A DNA stretch of 64,000 nt from an uncultured Oscillospiraceae bacterium (GCA_949878425.1 CATLAL010000004.1:62001-126000), one strand, 5' to 3'; positions 44,395 through 53,053 are shown, numbered from the stretch's first letter. Made by a program: numbers and translations. The notes: generated by a model from the letters alone, not told the origin.

Positions 44395-45097
44395 GGACGT
44401 TATCATCGCATTAGATTTTGACAGCCGGGAGAAAACCCTGGCCTTCCTGGACCGGTTCACCGGGGAGAAGCCCTTTGTGAAGATCGGCATGGAGCTCTAC
44501 TACGCCGAAGGGCCCTCCATCGTCCGGGAGATCAAGGCCAGGGGCCACAAAATTTTTCTGGATTTAAAGCTCCACGATATCCCAAATACGGTGAAAAAGG
44601 CCATGGCCGTGCTCTCCGGTCTGGGTGTGGACATGCTGAACCTCCACGCTGCCGGAACCAGAGCCATGATGGAGGCGGCGCTGGAGGGCGTCGCCCACCC
44701 CGCCGGAGGTTCCTCCGCCGTCCGGCCCCTGCTGATCGCTGTCACTCAGCTGACCTCCACCAGCCAGGAGCGGATGGAGTCGGACCTCCTGATTGAAAGG
44801 CCCCTGGACCAGGTGGTGCTGCACTACGCGAAATGCGCCGCCCAGGCCGGACTGGCCGGCGTGGTCTGCTCCCCCCTGGAGGCGGAGGGGGTCCACCGGG
44901 CCTGCGGAGACGGCTTCGTCACCGTCACGCCCGGCGTCCGCTTCGCTGATGGCGACGTGGGCGACCAGGTCCGGGTCACAACGCCAGCAAGGGCAAAGGA
45001 GCTGGGCAGCGACTATATCGTGGTGGGCCGGCCTGTCACCCAGGCCGAGAACCCCGTGGCCGCCTACCGGAGGTGCGTGGAGGAATTCGTGGGGTAG
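44387..45097 (+). CDS. pyrF: Orotidine 5'-phosphate decarboxylase
   Basis: A 236-residue TIM-barrel decarboxylase that makes UMP. The catalytic DxKxxD is in [18 protein letters not shown] opens the protein. It overlaps pyrD by eight bases and ends the first pyrimidine block. A composite repeat begins on the last base of its stop codon. Confidence 0.95.
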   Translation: MGKDVIIALDFDSREKTLAFLDRFTGEKPFVKIGMELYYAEGPSIVREIKARGHKIFLDLKLHDIPNTVKKAMAVLSGLGVDMLNLHAAGTRAMMEAALEGVAHPAGGSSAVRPLLIAVTQLTSTSQERMESDLLIERPLDQVVLHYAKCAAQAGLAGVVCSPLEAEGVHRACGDGFVTVTPGVRFADGDVGDQVRVTTPARAKELGSDYIVVGRPVTQAENPVAAYRRCVEEFVG

Positions 45098-45285
45098 GCA
45101 TACATTCTTTTCTTTTGTGAACAAAAGAAAAGAATCAAAAGAAAAAACTTTTTGCGCAAAGCTACCGCTTTGCTTATGGTTTTTATCGCGGAGAGCGCCC
45201 GCCATCCTTTAACACAAAAGCGAAATGCAGTTTCGCGTAAAAGTTCTTTTTGATACTTTTTCTTTTAAGAAAAAGTATGTATGCC
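45097..45285. repeat. Complete composite repeat element after pyrF
   Basis: 189 bp from GGCATAC to its inverted copy GTATGTATGCC. The left hairpin is ATTCTTTTCTTTTG/CAAAAGAAAAGAAT, the right one ATACTTTTTCTT/AAGAAAAAGTAT. Between them lies a GCGCAAAGC-type stem. It starts on the last G of the pyrF stop codon. Confidence 0.82.
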
Positions 45286-45301
45286 TAAAAAGGAGCACTG
45301 T

Positions 45302-45952
45302 ATGTGGAACACGATCTTATTTGATTTGGACGGCACGCTGACCGATCCCAAGGAGGGCATCACGAAAGCGACTGCCATTGCTCTGGAGCACTTCGGGATT
45401 CACGAAGATCCGGAGAATCTGACCCACTTCATCGGTCCGCCGCTGGACGAGTCCTTCCCGGAGTTCTACGGCTTTGACCGGGAGCAGGTCCTTGTGGCCA
45501 CGGAAAAATTCCGGGAATACTATGTCCGCCAGGGGTGGCTGGAGAACATCCCCTACCCGGGCATGGGGGAGCTTCTGCGGGATCTGAAGGCGGCGGGGAA
45601 GCGCCTCCTGGTGGCCACCTCCAAGCCGGAGGTGACGGCGGTGCGGATTCTGGAGCACTTCGGCATGGCGGAATATTTTGACCGCATCTGCGGCGCGCCC
45701 CTGGACAACCAGGAGGGGGCCAGAAAGGCCAACGTCATCCGCCGGGCCCTCAGCTGTGCGGAGGCCCCGGCGGTGATGGTGGGCGACCGCCGCCACGACG
45801 TGGCCGGAGCTCACCAGGCGGGTCTGGCCTGCATCGGCGTGCTCTACGGCTACGGAAGCCGGGAGGAGCACGAGGCGGCGGGCGCGGACTTCATCGCGGA
45901 GGATTTGACCCAGCTGCGCCGGCTTCTGCTCCATGCAGGCCCTCCACAGTGA
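45302..45952 (+). CDS. HAD-family hydrolase (phosphoglycolate phosphatase-like)
   Basis: A 216-residue HAD enzyme. Motif I is FDLDGTLTD (8-16), the threonine is in VATSKPEVT, K lies in GARKANVI, and motif IV is MVGDRRHDVAGAHQAG. The cap is of the helical type. Products of this family clear phosphoglycolate or other small phosphates. Lying between pyrF and pyrE, it might be a nucleotidase, but nothing in the sequence shows it. The start follows AGGAGCACTGT. Confidence 0.85.
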   Translation: MWNTILFDLDGTLTDPKEGITKATAIALEHFGIHEDPENLTHFIGPPLDESFPEFYGFDREQVLVATEKFREYYVRQGWLENIPYPGMGELLRDLKAAGKRLLVATSKPEVTAVRILEHFGMAEYFDRICGAPLDNQEGARKANVIRRALSCAEAPAVMVGDRRHDVAGAHQAGLACIGVLYGYGSREEHEAAGADFIAEDLTQLRRLLLHAGPPQ

Positions 45953-46160
45953 GCTGGACGCCCAGGCGGTAGCCGCAGGTGAAGCTGTCCAGGCAGTCCG
46001 CCTGCTCCATTTCAGCCACAGCCGCCCAGAGGCGGTCCAGCTCCGCCTCCGTCAGCCAGGGGAGGACAAGCCGCTCCACGGCGGCCATGGCCCGCTTCTC
46101 CGCCTCGGATTGCAGGGTGGGCTGTGTTGACCAGAATAGTTTTTCAATGATTGAACTCAT
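45891..46160 (-). CDS. Small hypothetical protein (DUF6809-like)
   Basis: An 89-residue soluble protein whose C-terminal FTCGYRLGVQLTVEGL resembles small Clostridial proteins of the DUF6809 type. AGGAGG stands nine bases before the ATG, and a good promoter lies upstream, shared with the divergent XRE gene. Its 3' end runs 62 bases into the convergent HAD gene. Function is unknown. Confidence 0.7.
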   Translation of the reverse strand: MSSIIEKLFWSTQPTLQSEAEKRAMAAVERLVLPWLTEAELDRLWAAVAEMEQADCLDSFTCGYRLGVQLTVEGLHGAEAGAAGSNPPR

Positions 46161-46182
46161 TGGATGATGCCTCCTTACAAGC

Positions 46183-46227
46183 TGTAGGATTTAATCACAC
46201 AACCAGTATATAGAATTATATCCTACA
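46183..46227. promoter_or_regulatory. Inverted repeat, predicted XRE repressor site
   Basis: TGTAGGATTTAA (46183-46194) and TTATATCCTACA (46216-46227) are inverted copies agreeing at 11 of 12 positions, flanking the -10 of the leftward promoter. Confidence 0.7.
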
Positions 46228-46233
46228 TGTCAA
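46205..46233 (-). promoter_or_regulatory. Sigma-A promoter of the DUF6809-like gene
   Basis: Minus strand: TTGACA, 17 bases, TATACT, overlapped by the inverted repeat at 46183-46227. Confidence 0.8.
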
Positions 46234-46250
46234 GATATTTCGGAGGAAAT

Positions 46251-46472
46251 ATGGCAGATTTTTCGGAAAGAATTAGGAGTTTACGCCTTGAGCGTGGCAT
46301 GACACAGGAAGAGGTGGGAAAAATTATTGGAGTCAAACGCTACTCCGTGTATGGCTATGAAAAGGGCCAGAATTATCCGGATGTACCCGGGCTTATTGCT
46401 CTGGCGGAGTGCTTTGAAGTGTCGTTGGACTATTTGGTGGGACGGACGGATGATCCAAAGGTAAATCGCTAG
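46251..46472 (+). CDS. XRE-family DNA-binding protein
   Basis: A 73-residue single helix-turn-helix protein (LRLERGMTQEEVGKIIGVKR, then YSVYGYEKGQNYPDV; LDYLVGRTDDP at the end), as in phage-type and stress repressors. The ATG used lies four bases after GGAGG, short but better than the alternative at 46227, which lacks one. It is divergent from the DUF6809-like gene and probably represses it and itself through the inverted repeat at 46183-46227. Confidence 0.82.
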   Translation: MADFSERIRSLRLERGMTQEEVGKIIGVKRYSVYGYEKGQNYPDVPGLIALAECFEVSLDYLVGRTDDPKVNR

Positions 46473-46967
46473 AAGGGGCGTTCTGCGCTCTGGTGGGCCG
46501 CGTTATGAAGAAGCGGTCCGATGAGGACATCGGGCCCTACACAGCGCCGTGCCCTGTAATTTGCTGCTTGCCATCGACACCCACCCGACGGAGGGTCTGC
46601 CCCTTCCTTTGGGCCATCATTGGGCTTCGCCCAACGACAGGCCCGGCGGTTTTCAACCGCCTATGGCCGGCAGGCGGAGCGAGACGAACGCCAAGGTCGC
46701 AGAAGGGCGCGTTTGTCTCAGGGGCTGAGAAGCCGAGGGCTTATCCTGACTCCCGTAAAGCCGGGGGCTTGGGGGCGGGAGCCCCCAACGGCGCTTTGGT
46801 TACTTTGCCGCTGGTGGCAAAGTAACCGCGGGGCCCGGGGGTGCGTAACCCCCGGAGCTATCGAGTAGATAGGCACTCCCTGCATACAGCGGGGGTCCGG
46901 GGGTGAAACCCCCGGGGCTGCCGTATAGATAGGCACTCTCTCCAAACAAAAAGAAAGGATTACAGCT
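46473..46967. repeat. Gene-free repeat block before pyrE
   Basis: No credible gene is seen. A stem GGTTACTTTGCC..GGCAAAGTAACC lies at 46798-46825. Then two degenerate tandem copies follow (46829-46886 and 46890-46946): GGGGGT, CCCCCGG, GAGCTATCGAGTAGATAGG in the first and GGGGCTGCCGTATAGATAGG in the second, each ending GCACTC. Confidence 0.65.
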
Positions 46968-47615
46968 ATGGAAAACATCTCCCAACTGATTGCGAAGGAT
47001 CTACTAAAGATCAGGGCCGTCTTTTTCCGCCCGGAGGAGCCCTTCACCTGGGCCAGCGGCATCAAGAGCCCGGTCTACTGCGACAACCGCCTGACCCTCA
47101 CCGCGCCAGAGGTCCGAAACCATGTGGAGAACGCCCTGGCGGAGACAGTGAGAAGGGAGTACCCGGAGGCGGAGGTCCTCATGGGCACCTCCACCGCCGG
47201 TATCGCCCACGCCGCCATTACCGGCCACATTCTGGGCCTGCCCATGGGCTATGTCCGCTCCGGCAGCAAGGACCACGGCCGGCAAAACCAGATCGAGGGG
47301 GCCCTGGAGCCGGGGCAGAAGGTGGTGGTGGTGGAGGACCTCATCTCCACCGGCGGCAGCGTCATCGAGGTGGTGAACGTCCTCCGGCAGGCCGGGGCCC
47401 AGGTCCTGGGCATCGTCAGCATCTTTACCTACGGAATGCGGAAGGGCCTGGAGCGTCTGGCGGAGGCCGGAGTGCGCAACGTCAGCCTCACGGACTTTGA
47501 CACCATCGCCCAAGTGGCGGCGGAGGAGCGCTATATCCGGCCGGAGGACATCGCCCGGCTGCTGGCGTTCCGGGACAACCCCTCGGACGAGACATGGATT
47601 AAAGGGAAGGAGTAA
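46968..47615 (+). CDS. pyrE: Orotate phosphoribosyltransferase
   Basis: A 215-residue PRTase; the PRPP-binding motif is VVVVEDLISTGGS (about 118-130) and FTWASGIKSPVYCDNR opens the active site. It turns orotate into OMP. It starts the second pyrimidine block after a repeat-filled gap. Confidence 0.95.
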   Translation: MENISQLIAKDLLKIRAVFFRPEEPFTWASGIKSPVYCDNRLTLTAPEVRNHVENALAETVRREYPEAEVLMGTSTAGIAHAAITGHILGLPMGYVRSGSKDHGRQNQIEGALEPGQKVVVVEDLISTGGSVIEVVNVLRQAGAQVLGIVSIFTYGMRKGLERLAEAGVRNVSLTDFDTIAQVAAEERYIRPEDIARLLAFRDNPSDETWIKGKE

Positions 47616-47618
47616 GTT

Positions 47619-48542
47619 ATGGAAAATGTAAGAAGCCTGATCGACATTCTGGAGCTGAGCGTGGAGGAGATCGACGGTCTGGTGGCCACGGCCACGGACA
47701 TCATCGCCAACCCCGCCGCCTACGCCCACAAGTGCGACGGCAGAATCCTGGCAACCCTGTTTTTCGAGCCCTCCACCCGCACCCGGCTCAGCTTCGAGTC
47801 CGCGATGCTCAGCCTGGGGGGCCAGGTGCTGGGCTTTTCCGAGGCCGCCAGCTCCTCCGCCGCCAAGGGGGAGAGCGTGGCCGACACCGTGCGCACCGTC
47901 AGCTGCTACAGCGACATCATCGCCATGCGCCACCCAAAGGAGGGCGCGCCCCTGGTGGCGTCCATGCACTCCACGGTCCCGGTGATCAACGCCGGAGACG
48001 GCGGCCACAACCACCCCACCCAGACCCTCACGGACCTGATGACCATCCACCACGAGAAGGGGCGGTTCGAGAACCTCACCATCGGCTTCTGCGGGGACCT
48101 GAAGTTCGGCAGAACCGTCCACTCCCTCATCAGTGCCATGAGCCGCTACCGGGGCACCCGGATCGTGCTGATCTCCCCGGAGGAGCTGAAGCTGCCCAGC
48201 TACGTGAAAAAGGAGGTCCTCCAGCGCTGCGGCATTGAGTATATCCAGACCACGGACCTGGAGGCGGTGATGCCCCAGCTGGATATCCTCTACATGACCA
48301 GGGTGCAGCGGGAGCGGTTCTTCAACGAGGAGGACTACCTGCGGCTGAAGGACAGCTATATCCTCACCGCGGAGAAACTCTGGAACGCCAAGGAGGACCT
48401 GAGCATCCTCCACCCCCTGCCCAGGGTCAACGAGATTTCCGTGGCCGTGGACAGAGACCCCAGGGCCGCCTACTTCAAGCAGGTGCGCTACGGGCGCTAT
48501 ATCCGCATGGCGCTTATCCTGAAGCTGCTGGGAATCAACTAG
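47619..48542 (+). CDS. pyrB: Aspartate carbamoyltransferase catalytic subunit
   Basis: A 307-residue catalytic chain. [13 protein letters not shown] (48-60) binds carbamoyl phosphate; [11 protein letters not shown] and [10 protein letters not shown] are conserved. It begins three bases after the pyrE stop. It forms the ATCase holoenzyme with PyrI. Confidence 0.96.
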   Translation: MENVRSLIDILELSVEEIDGLVATATDIIANPAAYAHKCDGRILATLFFEPSTRTRLSFESAMLSLGGQVLGFSEAASSSAAKGESVADTVRTVSCYSDIIAMRHPKEGAPLVASMHSTVPVINAGDGGHNHPTQTLTDLMTIHHEKGRFENLTIGFCGDLKFGRTVHSLISAMSRYRGTRIVLISPEELKLPSYVKKEVLQRCGIEYIQTTDLEAVMPQLDILYMTRVQRERFFNEEDYLRLKDSYILTAEKLWNAKEDLSILHPLPRVNEISVAVDRDPRAAYFKQVRYGRYIRMALILKLLGIN

Positions 48543-48558
48543 AGGAGGGAAACGGACC

Positions 48559-48990
48559 ATGATTATCGACGCCATCAAAAACGGAATTGTGATCGACCAT
48601 ATTGCCGCCGGAAAGGCCATGGAGCTCTATCAGATTCTGGGACTGGGGGAGCTGGACTGCTCGGTAGCCATTTTGAAGAACGTGGTCAGCGGCAAGCTGG
48701 GGCGGAAGGACATCATTAAGATTGACCGGGATTTAGACCTGGACTGGGATATTATTGGGTATGTGGATCCCAACATCACCGTCAACATCATCAAGGACGG
48801 GGAGCGGGTGGAGAAGCGGCAGCTGAAGATGCCGGAGACCATCACGGGAGTGATCCACTGCAAGAATCCCCGGTGCATTACCTCCGTGGAGCAGGAGCTG
48901 CCCCAGGTGTTTAAGCTGACGGACCGGGCCAACCGGGTGTACCGCTGCCGCTACTGCGAGGCCAAGGCGGCGAAGAGCGGCAATCTCTGA
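48559..48990 (+). CDS. pyrI: Aspartate carbamoyltransferase regulatory subunit
   Basis: A 143-residue regulatory chain. The zinc site is formed by CKNPRC and, later, CRYC. The N-terminal allosteric domain (IKNGIVIDHIAAGKAMELYQ) binds nucleotides. Its presence means ATCase is feedback-controlled here. A long hairpin follows at 49021. Confidence 0.95.
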   Translation: MIIDAIKNGIVIDHIAAGKAMELYQILGLGELDCSVAILKNVVSGKLGRKDIIKIDRDLDLDWDIIGYVDPNITVNIIKDGERVEKRQLKMPETITGVIHCKNPRCITSVEQELPQVFKLTDRANRVYRCRYCEAKAAKSGNL

Positions 48991-49020
48991 TCCTATAGCG
49001 CTGGAAAATAGAAAGGCCCG

Positions 49021-49063
49021 GCGGGGGAAGATTTTTTGCGTGATGTGAAAAATCTTCCCCCGC
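49021..49063 (+). terminator. Long hairpin after pyrI
   Basis: GCGGGGGAAGATTTTT and its complement make a 16-bp stem. No T run follows, so it may be a terminator of atypical form or an RNA-stability element. Confidence 0.6.
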
Positions 49064-49141
49064 TGCTTCGTGTTATAGGTGACGCGGTTGAATGGCCGAT
49101 TTTCAACTGCGCCGACTATGTGGGTGAAGGGAGTGAGGAAC

Positions 49142-49621
49142 ATGGCCCCATGTGGTACCGATGAGACCATCAGCCGCATCGTCAGGGAGTACAGCGGCAT
49201 GCTGTTGCGCCTGGCCTGCACCCGGCTGGCCTCCGCCGCCGACGCGGAGGACGCGGTGCAGGAGGTGTTTTTGAAGCTGCTGACCGCTCCCGTTGTGTTC
49301 CGGGACGCCGGACACGAAAAGGCGTGGCTGATCCGAACCACCCTTCACCGCGCAAGCGACATCCGCTGTCAGACGGAAAAACGGAACGTCCCTCTTGAGG
49401 AGGCGGCCCAGACCGCCGCGCCGGAGCCGGGAAACGACCTGCTGCGGGCTGTACAGGCTCTGCCGGAGAAGTACAGCGCGGTGCTCCACCTCCACTACTA
49501 CGAGGGATATTCCATGAAGGAGATCGGGAAACTGCTGGGCCTACCCGCTGCCACAGTGGGTACCCGTCTGGCACGTGGCCGGGAGCGGCTGCGGCAGATG
49601 CTGAAGGAGGAGATTACATGA
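49142..49621 (+). CDS. Sigma-70 family RNA polymerase sigma factor (ECF type)
   Basis: A 159-residue sigma factor with region 2 (YSGMLLRLACTRLASAADAE, then DAVQEVFLKLL) and region 4 (LPEKYSAVLHLHYYEGYSMK). It would direct polymerase to a small regulon. The start after AAGGGAGTGAGGAAC is favoured over a longer frame. Its stop overlaps the next gene (ATGA), a typical layout for a sigma factor and its membrane-bound controller. Confidence 0.85.
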   Translation: MAPCGTDETISRIVREYSGMLLRLACTRLASAADAEDAVQEVFLKLLTAPVVFRDAGHEKAWLIRTTLHRASDIRCQTEKRNVPLEEAAQTAAPEPGNDLLRAVQALPEKYSAVLHLHYYEGYSMKEIGKLLGLPAATVGTRLARGRERLRQMLKEEIT

Positions 49622-50532
49622 ATTGGGGCGACTACCGAAAGGCCATGGATGCCCTCCCCTTTTCTCCGGATTTTCAGGAGCGGACCGAGAAGCTGCTGCG
49701 CCTGAGCGCGCAGAACGAAGCAGAAAAGGAGCCTTTTGCCATGAAGAAAAAACTATTCCACAAGATTGCGGCAGCTGCGGCCGTACTGGCGCTGCTCACT
49801 GCCAGCGCCTACGCGGCGGTGAAGCTGCTGAGTCCCTCCCAGGTGGCGGAATTCGCCCAGCAGCCTCTGCTGGCGGAGGCATTCCGGAGCGAGGACGCCC
49901 TGGTACTGAACGAGACTGTAGAGAGCGGCGGCTACCGGATGACCCTGGCGGGGCTGGTATCCGGCGCCGTGCTGGACAGCTGGGACCAGGACGTGGACCG
50001 CTCCCGCACCTACGCCGTAGCGGCCCTGGAGCGTCTGGACGGCCAGCCCTTGGATCAGCAGTCCGTCTCTCTCTCTGATTTCATTCTCACTCCCCTGGTA
50101 GCCGGCTATACCCCCTGGTCCGTAAACAATTGGACCCTGGATGCCGCGGTCTGTGGTATAGCGCAGGACGGCGTATTCTATTTCCTGCTGGACGTCCAAA
50201 CGCTGGAGATGTTCGCGGACCACACCGTATACCTGGCGTTTTACGAGGGCGGCGTGCCCTCCCGGGAGATCTTTGTGATGAACGGGGATGGCTCCATCCA
50301 GTTTGCCGGGGACTTTGCAGGCCCCCACGCCCTCTTTACCCTTCCTCTGGATGCCGGGAAGGCGGACCCTGCCGCCGTGGAAGCGTTCATTGCGGACAGC
50401 GGTTTTGACCTGGATTGGTTTACCGGCAGCACGTCTCAGTCTGAGGAGCCCTCCTTCACCGGCCAGGGGGACGGCGAGCTGGCGGAGGCCCCGTCCGTGG
50501 AGCTGGAGGAGATTCCGTCCGGAGAGACCTGA
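49618..50532 (+). CDS. Membrane protein, probable anti-sigma factor partner
   Basis: A 304-residue protein with a cytoplasmic N-terminal segment of about 48 residues, one transmembrane helix (AAAAAVLALLTASAYAAV, about 50-70), and an extracytoplasmic DUF4179-like domain that ends in an acidic tail. The position and topology fit an anti-sigma factor for the preceding gene, holding the sigma factor at the membrane. The sensor domain's signal is unknown. Confidence 0.75.
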   Translation: MNWGDYRKAMDALPFSPDFQERTEKLLRLSAQNEAEKEPFAMKKKLFHKIAAAAAVLALLTASAYAAVKLLSPSQVAEFAQQPLLAEAFRSEDALVLNETVESGGYRMTLAGLVSGAVLDSWDQDVDRSRTYAVAALERLDGQPLDQQSVSLSDFILTPLVAGYTPWSVNNWTLDAAVCGIAQDGVFYFLLDVQTLEMFADHTVYLAFYEGGVPSREIFVMNGDGSIQFAGDFAGPHALFTLPLDAGKADPAAVEAFIADSGFDLDWFTGSTSQSEEPSFTGQGDGELAEAPSVELEEIPSGET

Positions 50533-50590
50533 GGCCGGCCCTAAAATTCCCCGGCCAAGCCGCTGAAAATTTCTCCATTGTCCTGAATAA

Positions 50591-50631
50591 AAACGCCTCC
50601 AGCCGCGCACAATGTGGCTGGAGGCATTTTC
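50591..50631 (+). terminator. Terminator of the sigma/anti-sigma operon
   Basis: GCCTCCAGCC (50595-50604) pairs with GGCTGGAGGC (50616-50625), followed by ATTTT. Confidence 0.8.
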
Positions 50632-50732
50632 CGTCTCCCAACAAAAGGGGGGCTGATCAGGACCCGTGGGGGACGCCCTGGGGCGGATCTCCCGGCGGAC
50701 TGCCGGCGCCTAAGATGAAAGGAAGAAATTGC

Positions 50733-51500
50733 ATGGAAAACAGAGGAAAGCGGCAGGCTTCCTCCATTTTCGGCGGCATGGGCTTCTACATAGCCCTGCT
50801 TGTCTGCGTTCTCGCAGCCGGAGTGGTTGGCTATTTTGCCCTGCTGAACAACAACACAGCGATCCCTGAAGATGACATCGTCCAGCCTGTGGACCAGACG
50901 GACCCGGGCCCGTCCCAGAGCGTAGGCGCCAGTGACCGGGAGCCGGCCCAGGAGGTGCTGGCGGAGGAGCCTGTGGTGGTGCAGCGCCCCACAGTGACGC
51001 CGGACACCGGTGTGAGGAGCGACCCGGAGGCTCCCGGCAGCGATGAAAGCGCCCTTGCCCCCGCTCCGGAGGATGTCCCCGCCCAAGAGCCGGTGGAGGT
51101 CGTTTCTCCGCTGGCAGGGGAGACGGTGGCGGTATTCTCTGTGGACCAGCTGGCCTATGACGCCACCCTGGGCGATTGGCGGACCCACGACGGCGTGGAT
51201 ATCAAGGCCCCGGCGGGATCGGCTGTGGCGGCGGCGGCTCCCGGAACCGTCCTCTCCGTGGAGGAGGACCGGCGGCTGGGCACCACAGTGGTGGTGGATC
51301 ATCACGACGGCTACGTCACCACCTACGCCAGCCTCCAGCCGGACCCCATTGTCCTGGCGGGGGACGAGGTCACTGCCGGTATGGTGATCGGTACGGTGGG
51401 CAACACCTCCCTCAACGAGGCGGCCCTGGGCGCCCACCTGCACTTCAGCGTCACTAAGGACGGCCAGGCCGTGGACCCCGCTGCATTCCTGGGCCAGTAG
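50733..51500 (+). CDS. M23 peptidase-domain membrane protein (SpoIIQ-like)
   Basis: A 255-residue protein with a signal anchor (about 17-38), a long acidic linker rich in P, E and V, and a C-terminal LytM domain. H152 and D156 (THDGVDIK) and HLH (H235, H237) keep the zinc ligands. SpoIIQ, which joins the forespore to the mother cell during sporulation, has this build, and spoIVA on the same strand shows that the organism sporulates. A vegetative cell-wall endopeptidase is the alternative. The start at 50733 follows AAAGGAAG. Confidence 0.78.
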   Translation: MENRGKRQASSIFGGMGFYIALLVCVLAAGVVGYFALLNNNTAIPEDDIVQPVDQTDPGPSQSVGASDREPAQEVLAEEPVVVQRPTVTPDTGVRSDPEAPGSDESALAPAPEDVPAQEPVEVVSPLAGETVAVFSVDQLAYDATLGDWRTHDGVDIKAPAGSAVAAAAPGTVLSVEEDRRLGTTVVVDHHDGYVTTYASLQPDPIVLAGDEVTAGMVIGTVGNTSLNEAALGAHLHFSVTKDGQAVDPAAFLGQ

Positions 51501-51514
51501 CCGGGGGAGACGAG

Positions 51515-51590
51515 TATACTTTTTCTTGAAAGCATCGCTTTCGGTGCCCAACGGGCACCGAAAGCGATGCTTTCAAGAAAAAGAATGAAT
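51515..51590. repeat. Long palindromic composite-repeat variant
   Basis: A perfect 30-bp stem (51520-51549 with 51553-51582) with an AAC loop begins TTTTTCTTGAAAGCATCGCT. Outer flanks GTATAC and GAATGAATACC match other element ends. It lies between two convergent genes. Confidence 0.85.
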
Positions 51591-51607
51591 ACCGACAAAG
51601 AATGAAC

Positions 51608-52864
51608 TCACCAGACTGCCGTTGCGAAGTAGTCCTCCGGGGTTTCGGCCCGGCGGATGAGTGTGATGGAGCCGTCCTCCCGCAGCAGGATCTCCGCGGA
51701 GCGGAGCTTTCCGTTGTAGTTGTAGCCCATGGAGTGGCCGTGGGCCCCGGTATCGTGGATCACCAGCAGGTCACCCCGGTGGAGCTCCGGCAGCATACGG
51801 TCCACGGCGAACTTGTCGCAGTTCTCGCAGAGGGAGCCGGTGACATCATACATATGGTCCGCCGGGGCGCTCTCCCGGCCCGCTACCGTGATATGGTGGT
51901 AGGCCCCGTAGACGGCGGGGCGCATCAGGTCCGCGGCACAGGCGTCCACGCCGACATATTCCTTATAGATGTGCTTGAAGTGGAGAACCCGGGTGACGAG
52001 GCAGCCGTAGGGCCCCAGCATGAACCGGCCCAGCTCGCCGCAGAGCTCCACGTCGCCCATCCCGGCGGGGACCAGGATCTCCCGGTACTTCTGCTCCACG
52101 CCCGCGCCGATGACGGCGATGTCGTTGGCCTCCTGGTCCGGGCGATAGGGGATGCCGATGCCGCCGGAGAGGTTGATATAGCGGATATGGCAGCCGGTCT
52201 CCGCCTTCAGCTCCGCGGCCAGGCGGAAGAGGATGCCCGCCAGCTCCGGGTAGTATTCGTTGGAGATGGTGTTGGAGGCCAGAAAGGCGTGGATACCGAA
52301 GTGCTTGGCCCCCTTGGCCGCCAGGCGTCGGAGGGCCTCCGCGATCTGGGGGCGGGTCATGCCGTACTTGGCGTCGCCGGGGGTGTCCATCACCTGGAAA
52401 CCCTCCTTGCTCTCCCCCAGGGTAAAGACGCCGCCGGGGTTGTAGCGGCAAAAGACCGTCTCCGGGACATGGCCGATGGATTCCTCCAGGAAGTCCACGT
52501 GGGTCAGATCGTCCAGGTTGATAAAGGCCCCCAGCTTGTCCGCCAGCCGGTACTCCTCCGCCAGGGTGTTGTTGGAGGAGAACATGATCTCATGTCCCCG
52601 AAAGCCGCACCGCTCCGCCAGCAGCAGCTCCACCAGGCTGGAGCAGTCCGCGCCGCAGCCCTCCTCCCGGAGGAGCCTCAGAATGGTGGGGTTGGGGGTG
52701 GCCTTGACGGCGAAGTACTCCCGAAAGCCCGGGTTCCAGGAGAAGGCCGCGTTGACGGCCCGGGCGTTGGCCCGGATGCCCCTCTCATCGTAGAGATGGA
52801 AGGGGGTGGGGTAGGTTTTTATAATTTCATCCAGCTGAGACCTGGTGATGAAAGGCATTTTCAT
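51608..52864 (-). CDS. lysA: Diaminopimelate decarboxylase
   Basis: A 418-residue fold-type III PLP enzyme that makes lysine from meso-diaminopimelate. YFAVKATPNP holds the PLP lysine, NLSGGIGIPY the glycine-rich loop, and SLCENCDKFA the C-terminal substrate motif (the usual CESxD). The start follows GAGG. No other lysine gene is adjacent. Confidence 0.9.
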   Translation of the reverse strand: MKMPFITRSQLDEIIKTYPTPFHLYDERGIRANARAVNAAFSWNPGFREYFAVKATPNPTILRLLREEGCGADCSSLVELLLAERCGFRGHEIMFSSNNTLAEEYRLADKLGAFINLDDLTHVDFLEESIGHVPETVFCRYNPGGVFTLGESKEGFQVMDTPGDAKYGMTRPQIAEALRRLAAKGAKHFGIHAFLASNTISNEYYPELAGILFRLAAELKAETGCHIRYINLSGGIGIPYRPDQEANDIAVIGAGVEQKYREILVPAGMGDVELCGELGRFMLGPYGCLVTRVLHFKHIYKEYVGVDACAADLMRPAVYGAYHHITVAGRESAPADHMYDVTGSLCENCDKFAVDRMLPELHRGDLLVIHDTGAHGHSMGYNYNGKLRSAEILLREDGSITLIRRAETPEDYFATAVW

Positions 52865-52887
52865 TTGTGTTGACCTCGTTTCAAAGG

Positions 52888-52916
52888 TTGCAGAAATTGT
52901 TAATTTATGGTATGTT
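52888..52916 (+). promoter_or_regulatory. Possible promoter of the 31-residue peptide gene
   Basis: TTGCAG and TATGTT with a 17-base spacer. The boxes are moderate matches. Confidence 0.55.
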
Positions 52917-52957
52917 TAGTTTGCTGCCCCTACATTCTGGCAACAGAAGGGGGGCAG

Positions 52958-53053
52958 TTGGACGCACTAGTCGGCTTTTTGGTGCCGGTCGCAGCAGGTG
53001 TAGTTGTCAGCTGCATCTGCAAGTGGCTTGACCGTCACAGCAAAGGACAGTAA
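52958..53053 (+). CDS. 31-residue membrane peptide, candidate type I toxin
   Basis: A TTG-started frame after AAGGGGGG. The product has a hydrophobic stretch (LVGFLVPVAAGVVVSCI) ending in the charged tail CKWLDRHSKGQ, the shape of Fst/TxpA-type toxins that damage the membrane; ICKWLD-ending peptides are frequent in gut Clostridia. CTGCCCC at 52924-52930 can pair with GGGGCAG at 52951-52957 and hide the ribosome-binding site. A terminator and an opposing promoter follow. Toxicity is not shown; it could be a harmless small membrane protein. Confidence 0.7.
   Translation: MDALVGFLVPVAAGVVVSCICKWLDRHSKGQ

Noticed and set aside
46597..46950. CRISPR array suggested by repeated G+C-rich units
   Set aside because: Only two degenerate copies, no regular spacers and no cas genes.
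47004..48620. A 538-codon minus-strand frame across pyrE and pyrB
   Set aside because: Antisense to two certain genes and low in sequence complexity.
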